Below are positions 35,708-50,221 of a stretch of DNA of 64,000 nt, piece after piece; position 1 is the stretch's first letter, and each line of letters begins with the position of its first letter. The DNA is from Jiangella alkaliphila. GTDB lineage: Bacteria > Actinomycetota > Actinomycetes > Jiangellales > Jiangellaceae. Position numbers and translations under genes: made by a program. The notes under the pieces are model-generated. The model was given only the letters and a program-made list of their open reading frames with translations. It was not told the origin of the DNA and searched no databases. The stretch covers positions 2,391,278 to 2,455,277 of the forward strand of contig NZ_LT629791.1 of assembly GCF_900105925.1 (NCBI RefSeq), read 5' to 3'.

Positions 35708-36751
35708 ATGGCACCGAAGCCTCGCCGGGTCACCCAGCGGGAGATCGCCCGGATCGCGGGAGTGAGCCAGACGACGGTCTCGCTGGTCCTCAACGACCGC
35801 GACGGCTCGAACATCCGCATCCCCGAGGAGACCAGGGAGCGGGTGCGTGAGGCGATCGAGGCGGCGACGTACGTGGCCGACCCGGCCGCCCGCCGGCTCG
35901 CGGGCCTCGACAACCAGATCGTCGGCGTGTTCACCTACGAGCCGGCTCTGTCGCCCGAGAGCATGGACTTCTACGGCCCGCTGCTCAACGGCATCGAGCG
36001 CGCGGCCGAGCAGGTCGGCTGCGACCTGCTGTTCTTCACCAGCTCGCCGGTCGAGGACGGCACCCGGCGGCTGTTCCACCGCAAGACGCGGCTGCGGCTG
36101 GCCGACGGATGCATCCTGCTCGGGCAGCAGATGGACGGCGCCGAGCTCGAGCGGCTGGTCGACGAGCGGTTCCCGTTCGTCGCCGTCGGACGCCGGGACG
36201 AGACCGAGGCCAAGGTCCCGTACGTCGGACTCGACTACGTGACGCCCACCCGGGCGCTCATCGACCGCGCCGTGGCCCTCGACCACGAGCGCGCCGTCTA
36301 CCTGCACCGCGACCGGCCGAGCCCGACCGCTCGCGACCGGCGCGCCGCGATCGAGTCCGCCGGCGCCGAAGGCCGGCTGACGTTCGCCCTGAGCGGCGCC
36401 GAGGACCTCGCCGGCCTGGCCGGCCTCGTTCGGGACCACCGTGCGACGGTGCTGTTCGCCGAGGACGCGTTCCTGGCCGAGGACGCGATCCACGCACTCA
36501 CGGGCGCGGGCGTGCGGACGCCGGCGGACGTCTCCGTCGCCGCGCTGGCCGAGGTCCGCGGGCACCGTAGCGACGGCCGCGTGCTCACCGGGTTCCACGT
36601 GCCGCGCGACGAGGTCGCCGCGGAGGCGCTGGAGGTGCTGCACGAGCTGATCGCCTCCCCGGTCGAGGACTGGGACTCCCTCGACACGCAGCGCCTCCTC
36701 GGCGCCGAGGTCGAGCCCGGCGAGACGATCGTCGAGCGGGCGACCCGATGA
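35708..36751 (+). CDS. LacI-family transcriptional repressor of locus B
   Basis: This 347-residue regulator has the helix-turn-helix VTQREIARIAGVSQTTVSLVLNDR (about residues 7-30), the hinge VADPAARRLAGL and a periplasmic-binding-protein-like sensor domain. AGGAG lies 6 bases before the ATG. It overlaps the FAD oxidoreductase gene by 4 bases (ATGA) and is divergent from the secreted glycosidase. Three related dyads in the intergenic region are its likely binding sites. The effector is unknown. Confidence 0.93.
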   Translation: MAPKPRRVTQREIARIAGVSQTTVSLVLNDRDGSNIRIPEETRERVREAIEAATYVADPAARRLAGLDNQIVGVFTYEPALSPESMDFYGPLLNGIERAAEQVGCDLLFFTSSPVEDGTRRLFHRKTRLRLADGCILLGQQMDGAELERLVDERFPFVAVGRRDETEAKVPYVGLDYVTPTRALIDRAVALDHERAVYLHRDRPSPTARDRRAAIESAGAEGRLTFALSGAEDLAGLAGLVRDHRATVLFAEDAFLAEDAIHALTGAGVRTPADVSVAALAEVRGHRSDGRVLTGFHVPRDEVAAEALEVLHELIASPVEDWDSLDTQRLLGAEVEPGETIVERATR

Positions 36752-38343
36752 CGGCGATCCACACCGACATCGCGGTCATCGGCGGCGGGCTCGGCGGCGT
36801 CGCGGCCGCGCTCGCGGTGCTCGACCGCGGCCTGCGGGTCGTGCTCACGGAGGAGCACCCGTGGCTGGGCGGTCAGCTGACGTCGCAGGGCGTGCCGCCG
36901 GACGAGCACATCTGGGTCGAGCGGTTCGGCGTCACCGCCCGGTACCGAGCGCTGCGCGACGGCATCCGCGACCACTACCGGCGCAGTTACCCGCTGTCGG
37001 ACACGGCCCGGGCCGACCGGGAGCTGAACCCCGGCCGCGGTCGCGTCAGCCGGCTCTGCCACGAGCCGAGGGTCGCCGCGGCCGTCGTCGCCGAGCTGCT
37101 CGGCCCGTACGAGGCGAGCGGCCGCCTCGTCGTCCTGCGGCGCACGGTGCCCGTCGCGGCTGACGTCGACGACGACCGCGTGCGCTCGGTCACGGTCGAA
37201 CGGCTGGCCGACGGCGCCCGCACCACGATCCACGCCTCGTACGTGCTGGACGCCACCGAGACCGGCGACCTGCTGCCGCTCACCGGCACCGACTACGTCG
37301 TCGGGGCGGAGTCGCGGGAGGAGACGCTCGAGCCCAGTGCGCCCGTCGACGGCGACCCGGGGAACGTCCAGTCGATCGCCTGGTGCTTCGCCTTCGACCA
37401 CGTCGACGGCGACCACACGATCGAGCGGCCGGCCGACTACGACGAGTGGCGCGCCGTCGAACTGCCGTTCTGGGGCGCACCGATGCTGTCGTTCGTCGCA
37501 CCGAACCCGCGCACGCTCGAGCCCGAGACGCGCACCCTCGACGTCAACCCCACGACCGAGCGCAGCGGAGACCCCCGCGTCGACGCCGGCGACCAGGACC
37601 TCTGGGAGTTCCGGCGCATCGCGGCCCGCCAGACGTTCCGCGCCGGGTTCTACGACAGCGACATCGTGCTGGCCAACTGGCCGCAGCTGGACTACGTCGG
37701 CGGCTCGATCATCGACACCGCCGACCGCAAGGCCCATCTCGCCGCGGCGAAGGCTCAGTCGCGGGCGTACTTCTACTGGCTGCAGACCGAGGCGCCGCGC
37801 CCCGACGGCGGGGCCGGGTGGCCCGGCCTGCGGCTGCGCGGCGACGTCCTCGGCACCGACGACGGCTTCGCCCAGGCGCCCTACATCCGGGAGTCACGGC
37901 GGATCCGCGCCCGCCGCACCATCGTCGAGCAGGACGTGTCGGTCGCCGTTCGCGGGCACGCGGGACCGGCGCGGTTCGCCGACTCCGTCGGTGTCGGCAT
38001 GTACCGCATCGACCTGCACCCGTCCACCGGCGGCGACAACTACATCGACGTCGAGTGCGCGCCGTTCGAGATCCCGCTCGGCGCGCTCGTGCCGCTGCGC
38101 ACCGTCAACCTGCTGCCCGCGGCGAAGAACATCGGCACGACGCACATCACGAACGGCGCCTACCGGCTGCACCCCGTCGAGTGGAACGTGGGCGAGTCGG
38201 CGGGCGAGCTCGCGGCGTTCTGCCTCGAAGGCTCCGTCAGCCCGGGCGACGTCGTGTCGGATCCGCGACTGGTCGACCGGTTCCAAGCCCGGCTCGTCGA
38301 GGCGGGCGTCGACATCCACTGGCCCGAGATCATCGGCTATTAG
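36748..38343 (+). CDS. FAD-dependent oxidoreductase (PF12831 type)
   Basis: This is a 531-residue flavoprotein. The N-terminal Rossmann motif is DIAVIGGGLGGVAAALAVLDRGLRVVLTEEHPWLGGQLTSQGVPPDEH (about residues 7-55), containing the family-specific GGQLTSQG. YVLDATETGDLL is the second FAD contact, and LLPAAKNIGTTHITNGAYRLHPVEWNVGESAG the C-terminal FAD-binding segment of PF12831. Such proteins often sit in polysaccharide-utilisation clusters and are thought to oxidise sugars or sugar derivatives; no signal peptide is present. It lies between lacI and a sugar importer, so it probably acts on the imported compound (inference). Confidence 0.88.
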   Translation: MTAIHTDIAVIGGGLGGVAAALAVLDRGLRVVLTEEHPWLGGQLTSQGVPPDEHIWVERFGVTARYRALRDGIRDHYRRSYPLSDTARADRELNPGRGRVSRLCHEPRVAAAVVAELLGPYEASGRLVVLRRTVPVAADVDDDRVRSVTVERLADGARTTIHASYVLDATETGDLLPLTGTDYVVGAESREETLEPSAPVDGDPGNVQSIAWCFAFDHVDGDHTIERPADYDEWRAVELPFWGAPMLSFVAPNPRTLEPETRTLDVNPTTERSGDPRVDAGDQDLWEFRRIAARQTFRAGFYDSDIVLANWPQLDYVGGSIIDTADRKAHLAAAKAQSRAYFYWLQTEAPRPDGGAGWPGLRLRGDVLGTDDGFAQAPYIRESRRIRARRTIVEQDVSVAVRGHAGPARFADSVGVGMYRIDLHPSTGGDNYIDVECAPFEIPLGALVPLRTVNLLPAAKNIGTTHITNGAYRLHPVEWNVGESAGELAAFCLEGSVSPGDVVSDPRLVDRFQARLVEAGVDIHWPEIIGY

Positions 38344-38357
38344 GGGAAGAGACACAC

Positions 38358-39639
38358 ATGATCACAGCAACGAGGCTGGGCCGCACCGCCGCACTGGCGG
38401 CCGCGGCCGTGCTCGTCGTCGCCGGATGCTCCGCCGACGCGAGCGACGACGAGACGTCGTCCACCCCCGCCGCGGCCGGCAGCGTCGACCTGCGCATGAC
38501 GGTGTGGACGTCGAACGAGGACCACCTCGCCCTGTTCGACTCGATCGCCGAGGCGTACCGGAGCGAGCATCCCGAGATCGATCACCTTCGAGAGCCTGCC
38601 GTTCGCCGACTACAACACCACGCTCACCACCCAGATCGCCGGCGGGAACGCCCCTGACCTCGCCTGGATGGGCGACCTGTCCGAGGACCTCATCACCGCG
38701 GACGCGCTGGTGCCGCTCACCGAGACGCTCGAGGGCACGGACGGCTGGGAGTACGACGACCTGCTCGAGAGCGTGACGGCGGAGTTCTCCGCCGACGGCG
38801 AGCTGTTCGCCTATCCGTTCTCGAACTCGCCGTTCGCGCTGTACGTGAACACCGACCTGCTCGCGCAGGCCGGCCAGACGCTCCCCGCCGACGGGCTCAC
38901 CTGGGACGACGTCTCGGCCGCCGGCGCCGCGGTGCACACGGCGACCGGCAAGGGCGGCTTCGTCATCCGCGACTTCGACTACTCGTCCTGGAACGTGCTC
39001 GGCACGGTGTGGCCGGCCTGGGGCGCCGCGGCCTGGTCCGAGGACGGCACCGAGTGCACGTTCGACAGCCCGGAGATGGCCGACGCGTTCCGGTTCCTCC
39101 ACGACGCGGCCTTCGTCGACGGCTCGATGCCCGGCCCGGGGACGACCGCGGACTTCTTCGCCGGCGACGCCGCCTTCACCGTCGCCCAGGTCTCCCGCGC
39201 CTCGCTGCTGGACGGATCGTTCGGCTACGACGTGATCCCGCTGCCCGCGGGCCCGGCGGGCGAGTACTCCGTCATCGGCCAGGCCGGTGTCGGCGTGCTC
39301 TCGTCCAGCGCCCACGTGGACGAGGCGACGGAGTTCCTCGCCTATCTGACGAACCCGGACAACGCGGCCCTGCTCGCGCAGTACTTCCCGCCGCCGCGCG
39401 AGTCGCTGCTGACCGGTGAGGCGCTGGCCGCGAACAACCCGATGCTGACGGCCGAGCAGCTCCAGACGGTGGTGGTCGACCGCATCCCCGACGCCGTCAC
39501 ACTGCCGAACCACGCCAACCCGGCCGAGATCGCCCAGACCGGCAAGACCGCGCTGGACGCGCTGTGGACGGCCGGCGCCGACGTCGAAGCGGTGCTCGGC
39601 TCGGTCTGTGACGCGATCCAGCCGCTGCTCGCGCATTGA
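38358..39639 (+). pseudogene. Sugar ABC solute-binding lipoprotein with a frameshift
   Basis: From the ATG at 38358 (GGGGAAGAG upstream) the frame encodes a lipoprotein signal (AALAAAAVLVVAGC, lipobox VAGC) and VDLRMTVWTSNEDHLALFDSIAEAYRSEHPEI. At about 38580 the family-typical continuation ITFESLPFADYNTT...GNAPDLAWMGDLSEDL is found in the next frame, which stays open to 39639. The shift fits loss of two bases (for example ATCGCGATC reduced to ATCGATC) or gain of one. Repaired, the protein would have about 427 residues, normal for family-1 binding proteins. It precedes its two permeases directly. The importer would be non-functional unless this is a sequencing error. Confidence 0.85.
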
Positions 39640-40604
39640 TGAACACGACAACGAGCCAGGCGACCCGGGAGGCGGCCGCAGCCGCCTCCCGGGGCCGGCC
39701 GCCCTCGCCCGGGCGCCGTCCGTTCTGGACCACCAGGCGACGCGACGCGCTCACCGGCTACCTCTTCATCACGCCGCAGCTGGCCGGCGTCGCGGTGTTC
39801 GTCCTGCTGCCGGTCGGCCTCGCCATCTGGTACAGCCTCAACGACTGGAACATCTTCCGCGGCGACCTCACCTTCGTGGGCGGGGACAACTACGCGGCGT
39901 TGCTGGACGACCCGCAGCTCCCGGCCGTCCTCACGTCCACCGCGGTGTTCTCGGGCGGCGTCGTCGTCCTGAACATCACCCTCGGTCTCGCGCTCGCCGT
40001 CATGCTCAACCGGCGGTTCCGCGGCGTGACCGTCTTCCGGACCCTGTTCTTCTCGCCGGTCGTCGTGTCGGTCGTGGCCTGGACGCTCGTCTGGGGATTC
40101 CTGCTGCAGGACAACGGCGGCATCAACGCCGCCCTGGACGTCGTCGGCCTCGACGGCGCCAACTGGCTGCAGCAGGGCGACACCGCCATGGCCGCGGTCA
40201 TCGTCACGCAGGTGATCCGCTCCGTCGGCGTCAACATGGTGCTCTTCCTCGCCGCCCTGCAGGGTGTGCCGAGCGAGCTCTACGAGGCGGCCCGCATCGA
40301 CGGCGCGAGCGACGCCGCGATCTTCCGCCGCATCACGCTGCCGCTGATCTCGCCGACGGTCCTGCTCACGGCCATCATCACCATCGTGGGCGCACTGCAG
40401 GCGTTCGCGCAGATCGCCGTGCTCACCCAGGGCGGACCGGGCCTGTCCACGACCGTGCTCGTCTTCTACGTCTTCCAGCAGGCGTTCGAGTTCAACGACA
40501 TCGGCTACGGCTCGACCCTCGCGCTCATGCTGCTGACGTTCGTCCTGCTGCTGACGCTGCTGCAGTGGCAGCTGCGCCGGAAGTGGGTGTTCCATGAGGC
40601 CTGA
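39639..40604 (+). CDS. Sugar ABC transporter permease, MalF type
   Basis: This 321-residue membrane permease has a basic N-terminus and then six helices (first at about 38-60, YLFITPQLAGVAVFVLLPVG). The EAA loop is YEAARIDGASDAAIFRRITLPLI. The ATG overlaps the stop of the binding-protein gene (TGATG), and the 3' end overlaps the next permease by 11 bases. It forms the locus B importer with that permease. No ATPase gene is nearby. Confidence 0.93.
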   Translation: MNTTTSQATREAAAAASRGRPPSPGRRPFWTTRRRDALTGYLFITPQLAGVAVFVLLPVGLAIWYSLNDWNIFRGDLTFVGGDNYAALLDDPQLPAVLTSTAVFSGGVVVLNITLGLALAVMLNRRFRGVTVFRTLFFSPVVVSVVAWTLVWGFLLQDNGGINAALDVVGLDGANWLQQGDTAMAAVIVTQVIRSVGVNMVLFLAALQGVPSELYEAARIDGASDAAIFRRITLPLISPTVLLTAIITIVGALQAFAQIAVLTQGGPGLSTTVLVFYVFQQAFEFNDIGYGSTLALMLLTFVLLLTLLQWQLRRKWVFHEA

Positions 40605-41430
40605 CCTCGCGCGCCGCATCGGGCTGGTCGTCGCGTTGACGGTGCTGGCGGTGCCCTTCGTGGTGCCCACGGTCTGGATGATCGCGTCGTCGTTCAAGCC
40701 GCTGGCCGAGATCTTCCAGTCGCCGCCGACGCTGTTCACGGACTCGCCGACGCTCGACGCCTACGTCGAGGCGTTCAGCTTCCAGCCGTTCGCCCGGCAG
40801 TACGTCAACAGCGTCTACATCGCCGTCGTGGTGACGATCGTGACGCTGGTGGTGTCGAGCATGGCCGGGTACGCCTTCGCCCGAGTGCGGTTCCCGGGCA
40901 GCAACGCGCTGTTCCTGGTCGTGCTGGTCGGCCTGCTCGTGCCGAGCGAGGTCACCATCGTGCCGCTGTTCCAGATGTTCAAGCAGGTCGGCCTCGTGAA
41001 CACCCACTGGCCGCTGATCCTCGTCACGGCGCTCGCCGCACCGTGCGTGCTGGCGACGTTCATCATGCGGCAGTTCTTCCTCGCGCTTCCCGGCGAGCTC
41101 GAGGAGGCGGCCCGGCTCGACGGCCTCGGCCGGCCGGCGATCTGGGCGCGCATCGCCCTGCCGCTGGCGAAGCCGGCGCTCTCGGCCGTCACGATCCTCA
41201 CGTTCCTGGCGTCGTGGAACCTCTACCTCGAGCCCACCGTCTACCTGACCTCGCCGGAGCTGTTCACGCTGCCGCAGGCGCTGACCCGCTACACCGACGC
41301 CTACGGCGGCGAGATGTGGAACACCCAGCTCGCCGCGGCGACGATGACCGTGGTGCCGGTGCTCATCGTGTTCGTGATCGCCCAGCGCCAGTTCGTCGAG
41401 GGACTCGCCCACTCCGGGCTGAAGGGATGA
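40594..41430 (+). CDS. Sugar ABC transporter permease, MalG type
   Basis: This 278-residue partner permease has six helices and the EAA loop LEEAARLDGLGRPAIWARIALPLAKPAL. The C-terminal QFVEGLAHSGLKG is the usual MalG-type end. It overlaps the MalF-type permease by 11 bases. It is the last gene of the locus B operon and ends 9 bases before a convergent Rieske gene. Confidence 0.93.
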   Translation: MRPDLARRIGLVVALTVLAVPFVVPTVWMIASSFKPLAEIFQSPPTLFTDSPTLDAYVEAFSFQPFARQYVNSVYIAVVVTIVTLVVSSMAGYAFARVRFPGSNALFLVVLVGLLVPSEVTIVPLFQMFKQVGLVNTHWPLILVTALAAPCVLATFIMRQFFLALPGELEEAARLDGLGRPAIWARIALPLAKPALSAVTILTFLASWNLYLEPTVYLTSPELFTLPQALTRYTDAYGGEMWNTQLAAATMTVVPVLIVFVIAQRQFVEGLAHSGLKG

Positions 41431-41439
41431 GCTCCGGCC

Positions 41440-41925
41440 TCACCCGGACGCGAGGCTGATCTGGTCGCCGTCGACCGTCACGTCCACCGGCGGCAGCGGG
41501 TCCTGATCGTCCGGTGAGAGGCCCGACGCTGCCTGCACCACCGAGCCGTCCTCGATCGAGAAGCGGCTGCCGTGGCAGGCGCAGTCGATGGTGCCGTCGC
41601 CGACGGAGCTCACCGTGCAGCCCTGGTGCGTGCAGACGGCGGAGAAGGCCCTGAAGTCGCCCTCGGCCGGCTGCGTGATGACGACCTGCTGCTCGGCGAG
41701 GATCAGGCCGCCGCCGACCTCGACGTCGCCGGTCGTGGCGACGACGGCGCCCCCGCCGCTCGCCCCGCCGCCGTCACTGGCGTCGGGCTGGTCGGGCGAG
41801 TCGGGCGAGTCGGGCGGGTCCGGCGGGTCGTTCTCGTCGCCGTAGACCGTGCATCCGGTCGCCGCGGTCACGACGCCGGCGGCGCCCAGCACGAGCACCT
41901 GCCGCCTCGGGGTTCCCGCCGTCAC
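41440..41925 (-). CDS. Rieske [2Fe-2S] protein, probable lipoprotein
   Basis: This 161-residue exported electron-transfer protein has TPRRQVLVLGAAGVVTAATGC as a signal with an RR pair and a Cys at about 26, fitting a Tat/lipoprotein signal. An Asp/Pro linker follows, and then a Rieske fold with both cluster motifs, CTHQGC (about 100-105) and CACHGS (about 118-123). It is shorter than a cytochrome bc Rieske subunit. AGGAGGAG precedes the GTG start. It is the last gene of a three-gene operon with a multi-helix membrane protein and an anchored protein, suggesting a small membrane redox module. Confidence 0.9.
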   Translation of the reverse strand: MTAGTPRRQVLVLGAAGVVTAATGCTVYGDENDPPDPPDSPDSPDQPDASDGGGASGGGAVVATTGDVEVGGGLILAEQQVVITQPAEGDFRAFSAVCTHQGCTVSSVGDGTIDCACHGSRFSIEDGSVVQAASGLSPDDQDPLPPVDVTVDGDQISLASG

Positions 41926-41933
41926 ATCTCCTC

Positions 41934-42500
41934 CTAGAACCGCACGCCGAAGGTCGTGAAGAACCACAGGGACGACGTCCACCACAGCGCCACCAGCAGG
42001 GTGAACGCCGCGCCGCCGAGCAGCGGCAGCGCCCAGCCCGGCAGCCCGTCGCGGCGCAGCCCGAGCATCTTGACGGTGAAGACGCCGAAGAACAATGTCC
42101 CGGCCGCCGAGTGGACGAGTACGCGCGGAGTCGCGGTCTGGTAGCCGAGCGCGTACAGGCAGTGGACGGCGATCGGCACGGTGAGCAGGAACGCCGCCCG
42201 GCCCGACCAGCGATGCAGCGCGCCGATCCAGGACGGCGGCTCGAACCGGCCCAGCCTTCCGTACATCGCCAGCGCCGACACCACCTGCACGACCGCCAGC
42301 AGGGCCGCCGCCGACGTCATCCAGACCTTCGCCTCCAGCGGCCCGGAGAAACCGGCGACGTTGACGGCGATGCCGGTCGGCTCGTGCACGTTCGCGTACA
42401 CGCCGAGCACGACGGCGACGGCGGCACCGACGAGGAACGGCACCAGCAGCAGCGTCGCTCGCCGCTCCGGCTCGACGAACAGCGGCTCCCCGGGGCTCAT
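41934..42500 (-). CDS. Integral membrane protein, DUF6529-like / cytochrome b561-like
   Basis: This 188-residue protein has five or so helices: LLLVPFLVGAAVAVVLGVYA, KVWMTSAAALLAVVQVVSALAMYG, AAFLLTVPIAVHCLYALGY, VLVHSAAGTLFFGVFTVKMLG and ALPLLGGAAFTLLVALWW. His residues in GALHRWSGR, AVHCLY and LVHSAAG sit near helix ends, as heme ligands do in b-type cytochromes. Heme binding is inference. It is translated between the anchored protein (4-base overlap) and the Rieske gene. Confidence 0.82.
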   Translation of the reverse strand: MSPGEPLFVEPERRATLLLVPFLVGAAVAVVLGVYANVHEPTGIAVNVAGFSGPLEAKVWMTSAAALLAVVQVVSALAMYGRLGRFEPPSWIGALHRWSGRAAFLLTVPIAVHCLYALGYQTATPRVLVHSAAGTLFFGVFTVKMLGLRRDGLPGWALPLLGGAAFTLLVALWWTSSLWFFTTFGVRF

Positions 42501-43189
42501 TCGATGCTCCCGTCGGTCTGGAGTTCGGGCTCCACGATCTCGCCGTCGACCGTGACCTGACCGGTGCCGACGTCGATCGGTGCGGCCGGCTGCGTCTGGC
42601 CGTCGACGCTGACGGCGCCGACCTGGTTGCCGTCGGGGAGGACGATCCAGCCGCCTACCACCTCGGCGCCGCCGGAGATCGTGTCGGCGAACCGGTACAG
42701 CCCGTCCGGCGGTGCGACCTGCTCGATGGTGAACGTCCAGGTCTGGCCGTCGACCGTCGTCTCGCCCTCGACGACCGAACCGTCGTACGTGGCGGACAGC
42801 GTCCCGCGGTCTCCGGTCAGCTCGAGGCGGCCGTCGGCGGCCGTCCCGGTCAGCCACGCCTCGCGGCTCGCGCCGTCGCACACGTAGGCGATCGCCTCGG
42901 TCCCGTCGATGATCACCGCCACCGATGCGCCGCCGTCGCCGGTGTAGCCGACGTACGTCACCGGCTCGGCCGGCGCCGGTGGCGGCGTCGTCGCCTCGGG
43001 CGGCTCGGTCGTCGGCGGTGGTGTGGTGGCCTCGGCGGCCGGCGTCGGCGTCTCCGTCTCGGTCGCCGCGGCCGCCGGTTCGTCGTCGGCCGCGGGCTCC
43101 TCCGGCGTCGCCGCCATGCTCGCGATGAGCAGGCCGGCGCCCAGCGCGGCACCCGTGAGCAGTGTCACCAGCGGACCAATGCGCGGCAT
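42497..43189 (-). CDS. Membrane-anchored protein of unknown function
   Basis: This 230-residue protein has one N-terminal helix (LVTLLTGAALGAGLLIASMA, about 7-26), a Glu/Thr/Pro-rich spacer (about 29-73) and a beta-rich extracytoplasmic domain (VTYVGYTGDGGASVAVIIDGTEAIAYVCDG... to about 190). It is first in the operon with the DUF6529-like and Rieske genes, overlapping the former by 4 bases. The association with a Rieske protein suggests a structural or sensing part of the same module. I do not recognise the domain. Confidence 0.8.
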   Translation of the reverse strand: MPRIGPLVTLLTGAALGAGLLIASMAATPEEPAADDEPAAAATETETPTPAAEATTPPPTTEPPEATTPPPAPAEPVTYVGYTGDGGASVAVIIDGTEAIAYVCDGASREAWLTGTAADGRLELTGDRGTLSATYDGSVVEGETTVDGQTWTFTIEQVAPPDGLYRFADTISGGAEVVGGWIVLPDGNQVGAVSVDGQTQPAAPIDVGTGQVTVDGEIVEPELQTDGSIE

Positions 43190-43256
43190 GATCGACCCTC
43201 CGCCGTAGCTCCCGGGGCGAGGTCATCCTAGGGCCGCGGCCACCCGCAGAACAGGC

Positions 43257-44462
43257 CTAGCCGCCGCCGATCGGGGTGGCCGCGCCGGAGAACGGGTCCA
43301 GCTGGATGTACGCCGCCGCAGGGTCGCCGTCGTGCACGAGCGACTCGTGCTGGCCGACGTCGTCGAAGGCGAAGGCGTAGGCCCGGCCGTCGGCCATCTG
43401 CGCGTGGATGTGCTTCGCGTAGTGGTTGGTCACCGCGTCCTGGTAGAACGCGCCGCTGCCCGAGTCAGGCTGCTGCGAGTTCACCAGCAGCGTCGACCGG
43501 TTGAACCCCGCGCACAGGGTCCGCGCGATCGCGCCCACGTCGTCGTTCGGGGCGGCGAGGTCGCGGTGGCAGCCGAGGATCGAGTCGCTCGACGGCTTCG
43601 GGAACGTGGTGACCACCGCGCCGGCCGCGTTCGTGAACGTCATGACGTCGCCGGACACGCGGCCGTGGAACACCCGGCCCGGCTCGTTGGCGTAGGGCCG
43701 GACGGTGAGGGTCTCGGCGCGGTACTTGGCCCAGACCCGGTCGACGTAGCCGGCGAACACGTTCGGGTCGAGCTGTCCGGTCCCGACCGCGTGCCCGGGC
43801 GACAGCACGCGCAGCACGGAGCCGTCCGGTGCGGTCTGGACGAGGCCGTCCCAGCCGGGTGTCGCGTCGAGGGCCGCGACCACGGCGCCGAAGCCGTCAG
43901 GCTGGAGCATGCCGGTGCCGGCGACCGACCCGTCGGCGCGGCGCAGACCGGTCTGGTAGGGCGCGGAGAAGAAGTCGACCTGGGTGCTGTTGATCCACAG
44001 GCCGGAGCCGTTGAGGGTGTACTCGGTCCAGTTGAACAGGAGGTTCCGGTTCGGGTCGCTGGGGTTCTGGACCGCCGGCTGCACCAGCCGGCCGTCGTTG
44101 ACGATCTTGAAGACGAGCTTGCTGCCGTAGGAGAAGTAGACCCGGCCGGAGAGTTGGGGCAGCTGGATCGTGAGCGACTGCCTGTCGGCCGGGCCCGCGA
44201 TGGAGGCGTCGGGCGCGTCGACCGGGACCGAGCCGACCGTGGGCCACGGATGGAAGGTGCCGGCGGCGTCGGCGTATCCGAGCCGGCCGTCGCGCTCGCC
44301 GAGGACGTAGATGTGGACGGGGTCGCCGCGGCCGGAGTCGTTGGTGATGGTGAGCGGGATCGTGGCGGGGACGGCCGCGGCCGCCGGCGCGGCGGCCGCC
44401 GATCCGGACGCGACGAGGGCGAGTGCGGCGAGTGTGCCGGCGAGTCTCCTGATGGCGGACAC
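43257..44462 (-). CDS. GH64 family endo-beta-1,3-glucanase
   Basis: This is a 401-residue secreted enzyme with a Sec signal (LAGTLAALALVASGSAAAAPAAAA, cleavage near 30). The mature part matches GH64 laminaripentaose-producing glucanases and thaumatin-like folds: IPLTITNDSGRGDPVHIYVLG, VYFSYGSKLVFKI, FNWTEYTLNGSGLWINSTQVDFFSAPYQTGL (with the likely catalytic Glu and Asp) and CHRDLAAPNDDVGAIARTLCAGFNRSTLL. It cleaves beta-1,3-glucans such as fungal wall laminarin. No carbohydrate-binding module is attached. It is a single gene divergent from the large carboxylase. Confidence 0.9.
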   Translation of the reverse strand: MSAIRRLAGTLAALALVASGSAAAAPAAAAVPATIPLTITNDSGRGDPVHIYVLGERDGRLGYADAAGTFHPWPTVGSVPVDAPDASIAGPADRQSLTIQLPQLSGRVYFSYGSKLVFKIVNDGRLVQPAVQNPSDPNRNLLFNWTEYTLNGSGLWINSTQVDFFSAPYQTGLRRADGSVAGTGMLQPDGFGAVVAALDATPGWDGLVQTAPDGSVLRVLSPGHAVGTGQLDPNVFAGYVDRVWAKYRAETLTVRPYANEPGRVFHGRVSGDVMTFTNAAGAVVTTFPKPSSDSILGCHRDLAAPNDDVGAIARTLCAGFNRSTLLVNSQQPDSGSGAFYQDAVTNHYAKHIHAQMADGRAYAFAFDDVGQHESLVHDGDPAAAYIQLDPFSGAATPIGGG

Positions 44463-44497
44463 CGATGGCCTCCTCCGGATGGGTGACCCGGACGCTA

Positions 44498-44512
44498 TTG
44501 GAAAGCTTCCTT
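44498..44512. promoter_or_regulatory. Possible LacI-type site upstream of the GH64 gene
   Basis: TTGGAAAGCTTCCTT contains GGAA and TTCC half-sites around AGC and the palindrome AAGCTT, 36 bases from the GH64 start codon. The element is AT-richer than its surroundings. The match to a known operator is weak. Confidence 0.3.
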
Positions 44513-44631
44513 CCTGTAAAGTCCCGTGTCATATCCGGGACGCCGGGTTGTGGGGACCGCACAACGACGGGCCGCGACCTTGTGACGGAAGGGCCACCCG
44601 CGGGGCGGCCTTCGCCTGACAAGGTCGAAAG

Positions 44632-50202
<5,571 letters not shown>

Positions 50203-50221
50203 GGCGGATCGCGACCAGGGC

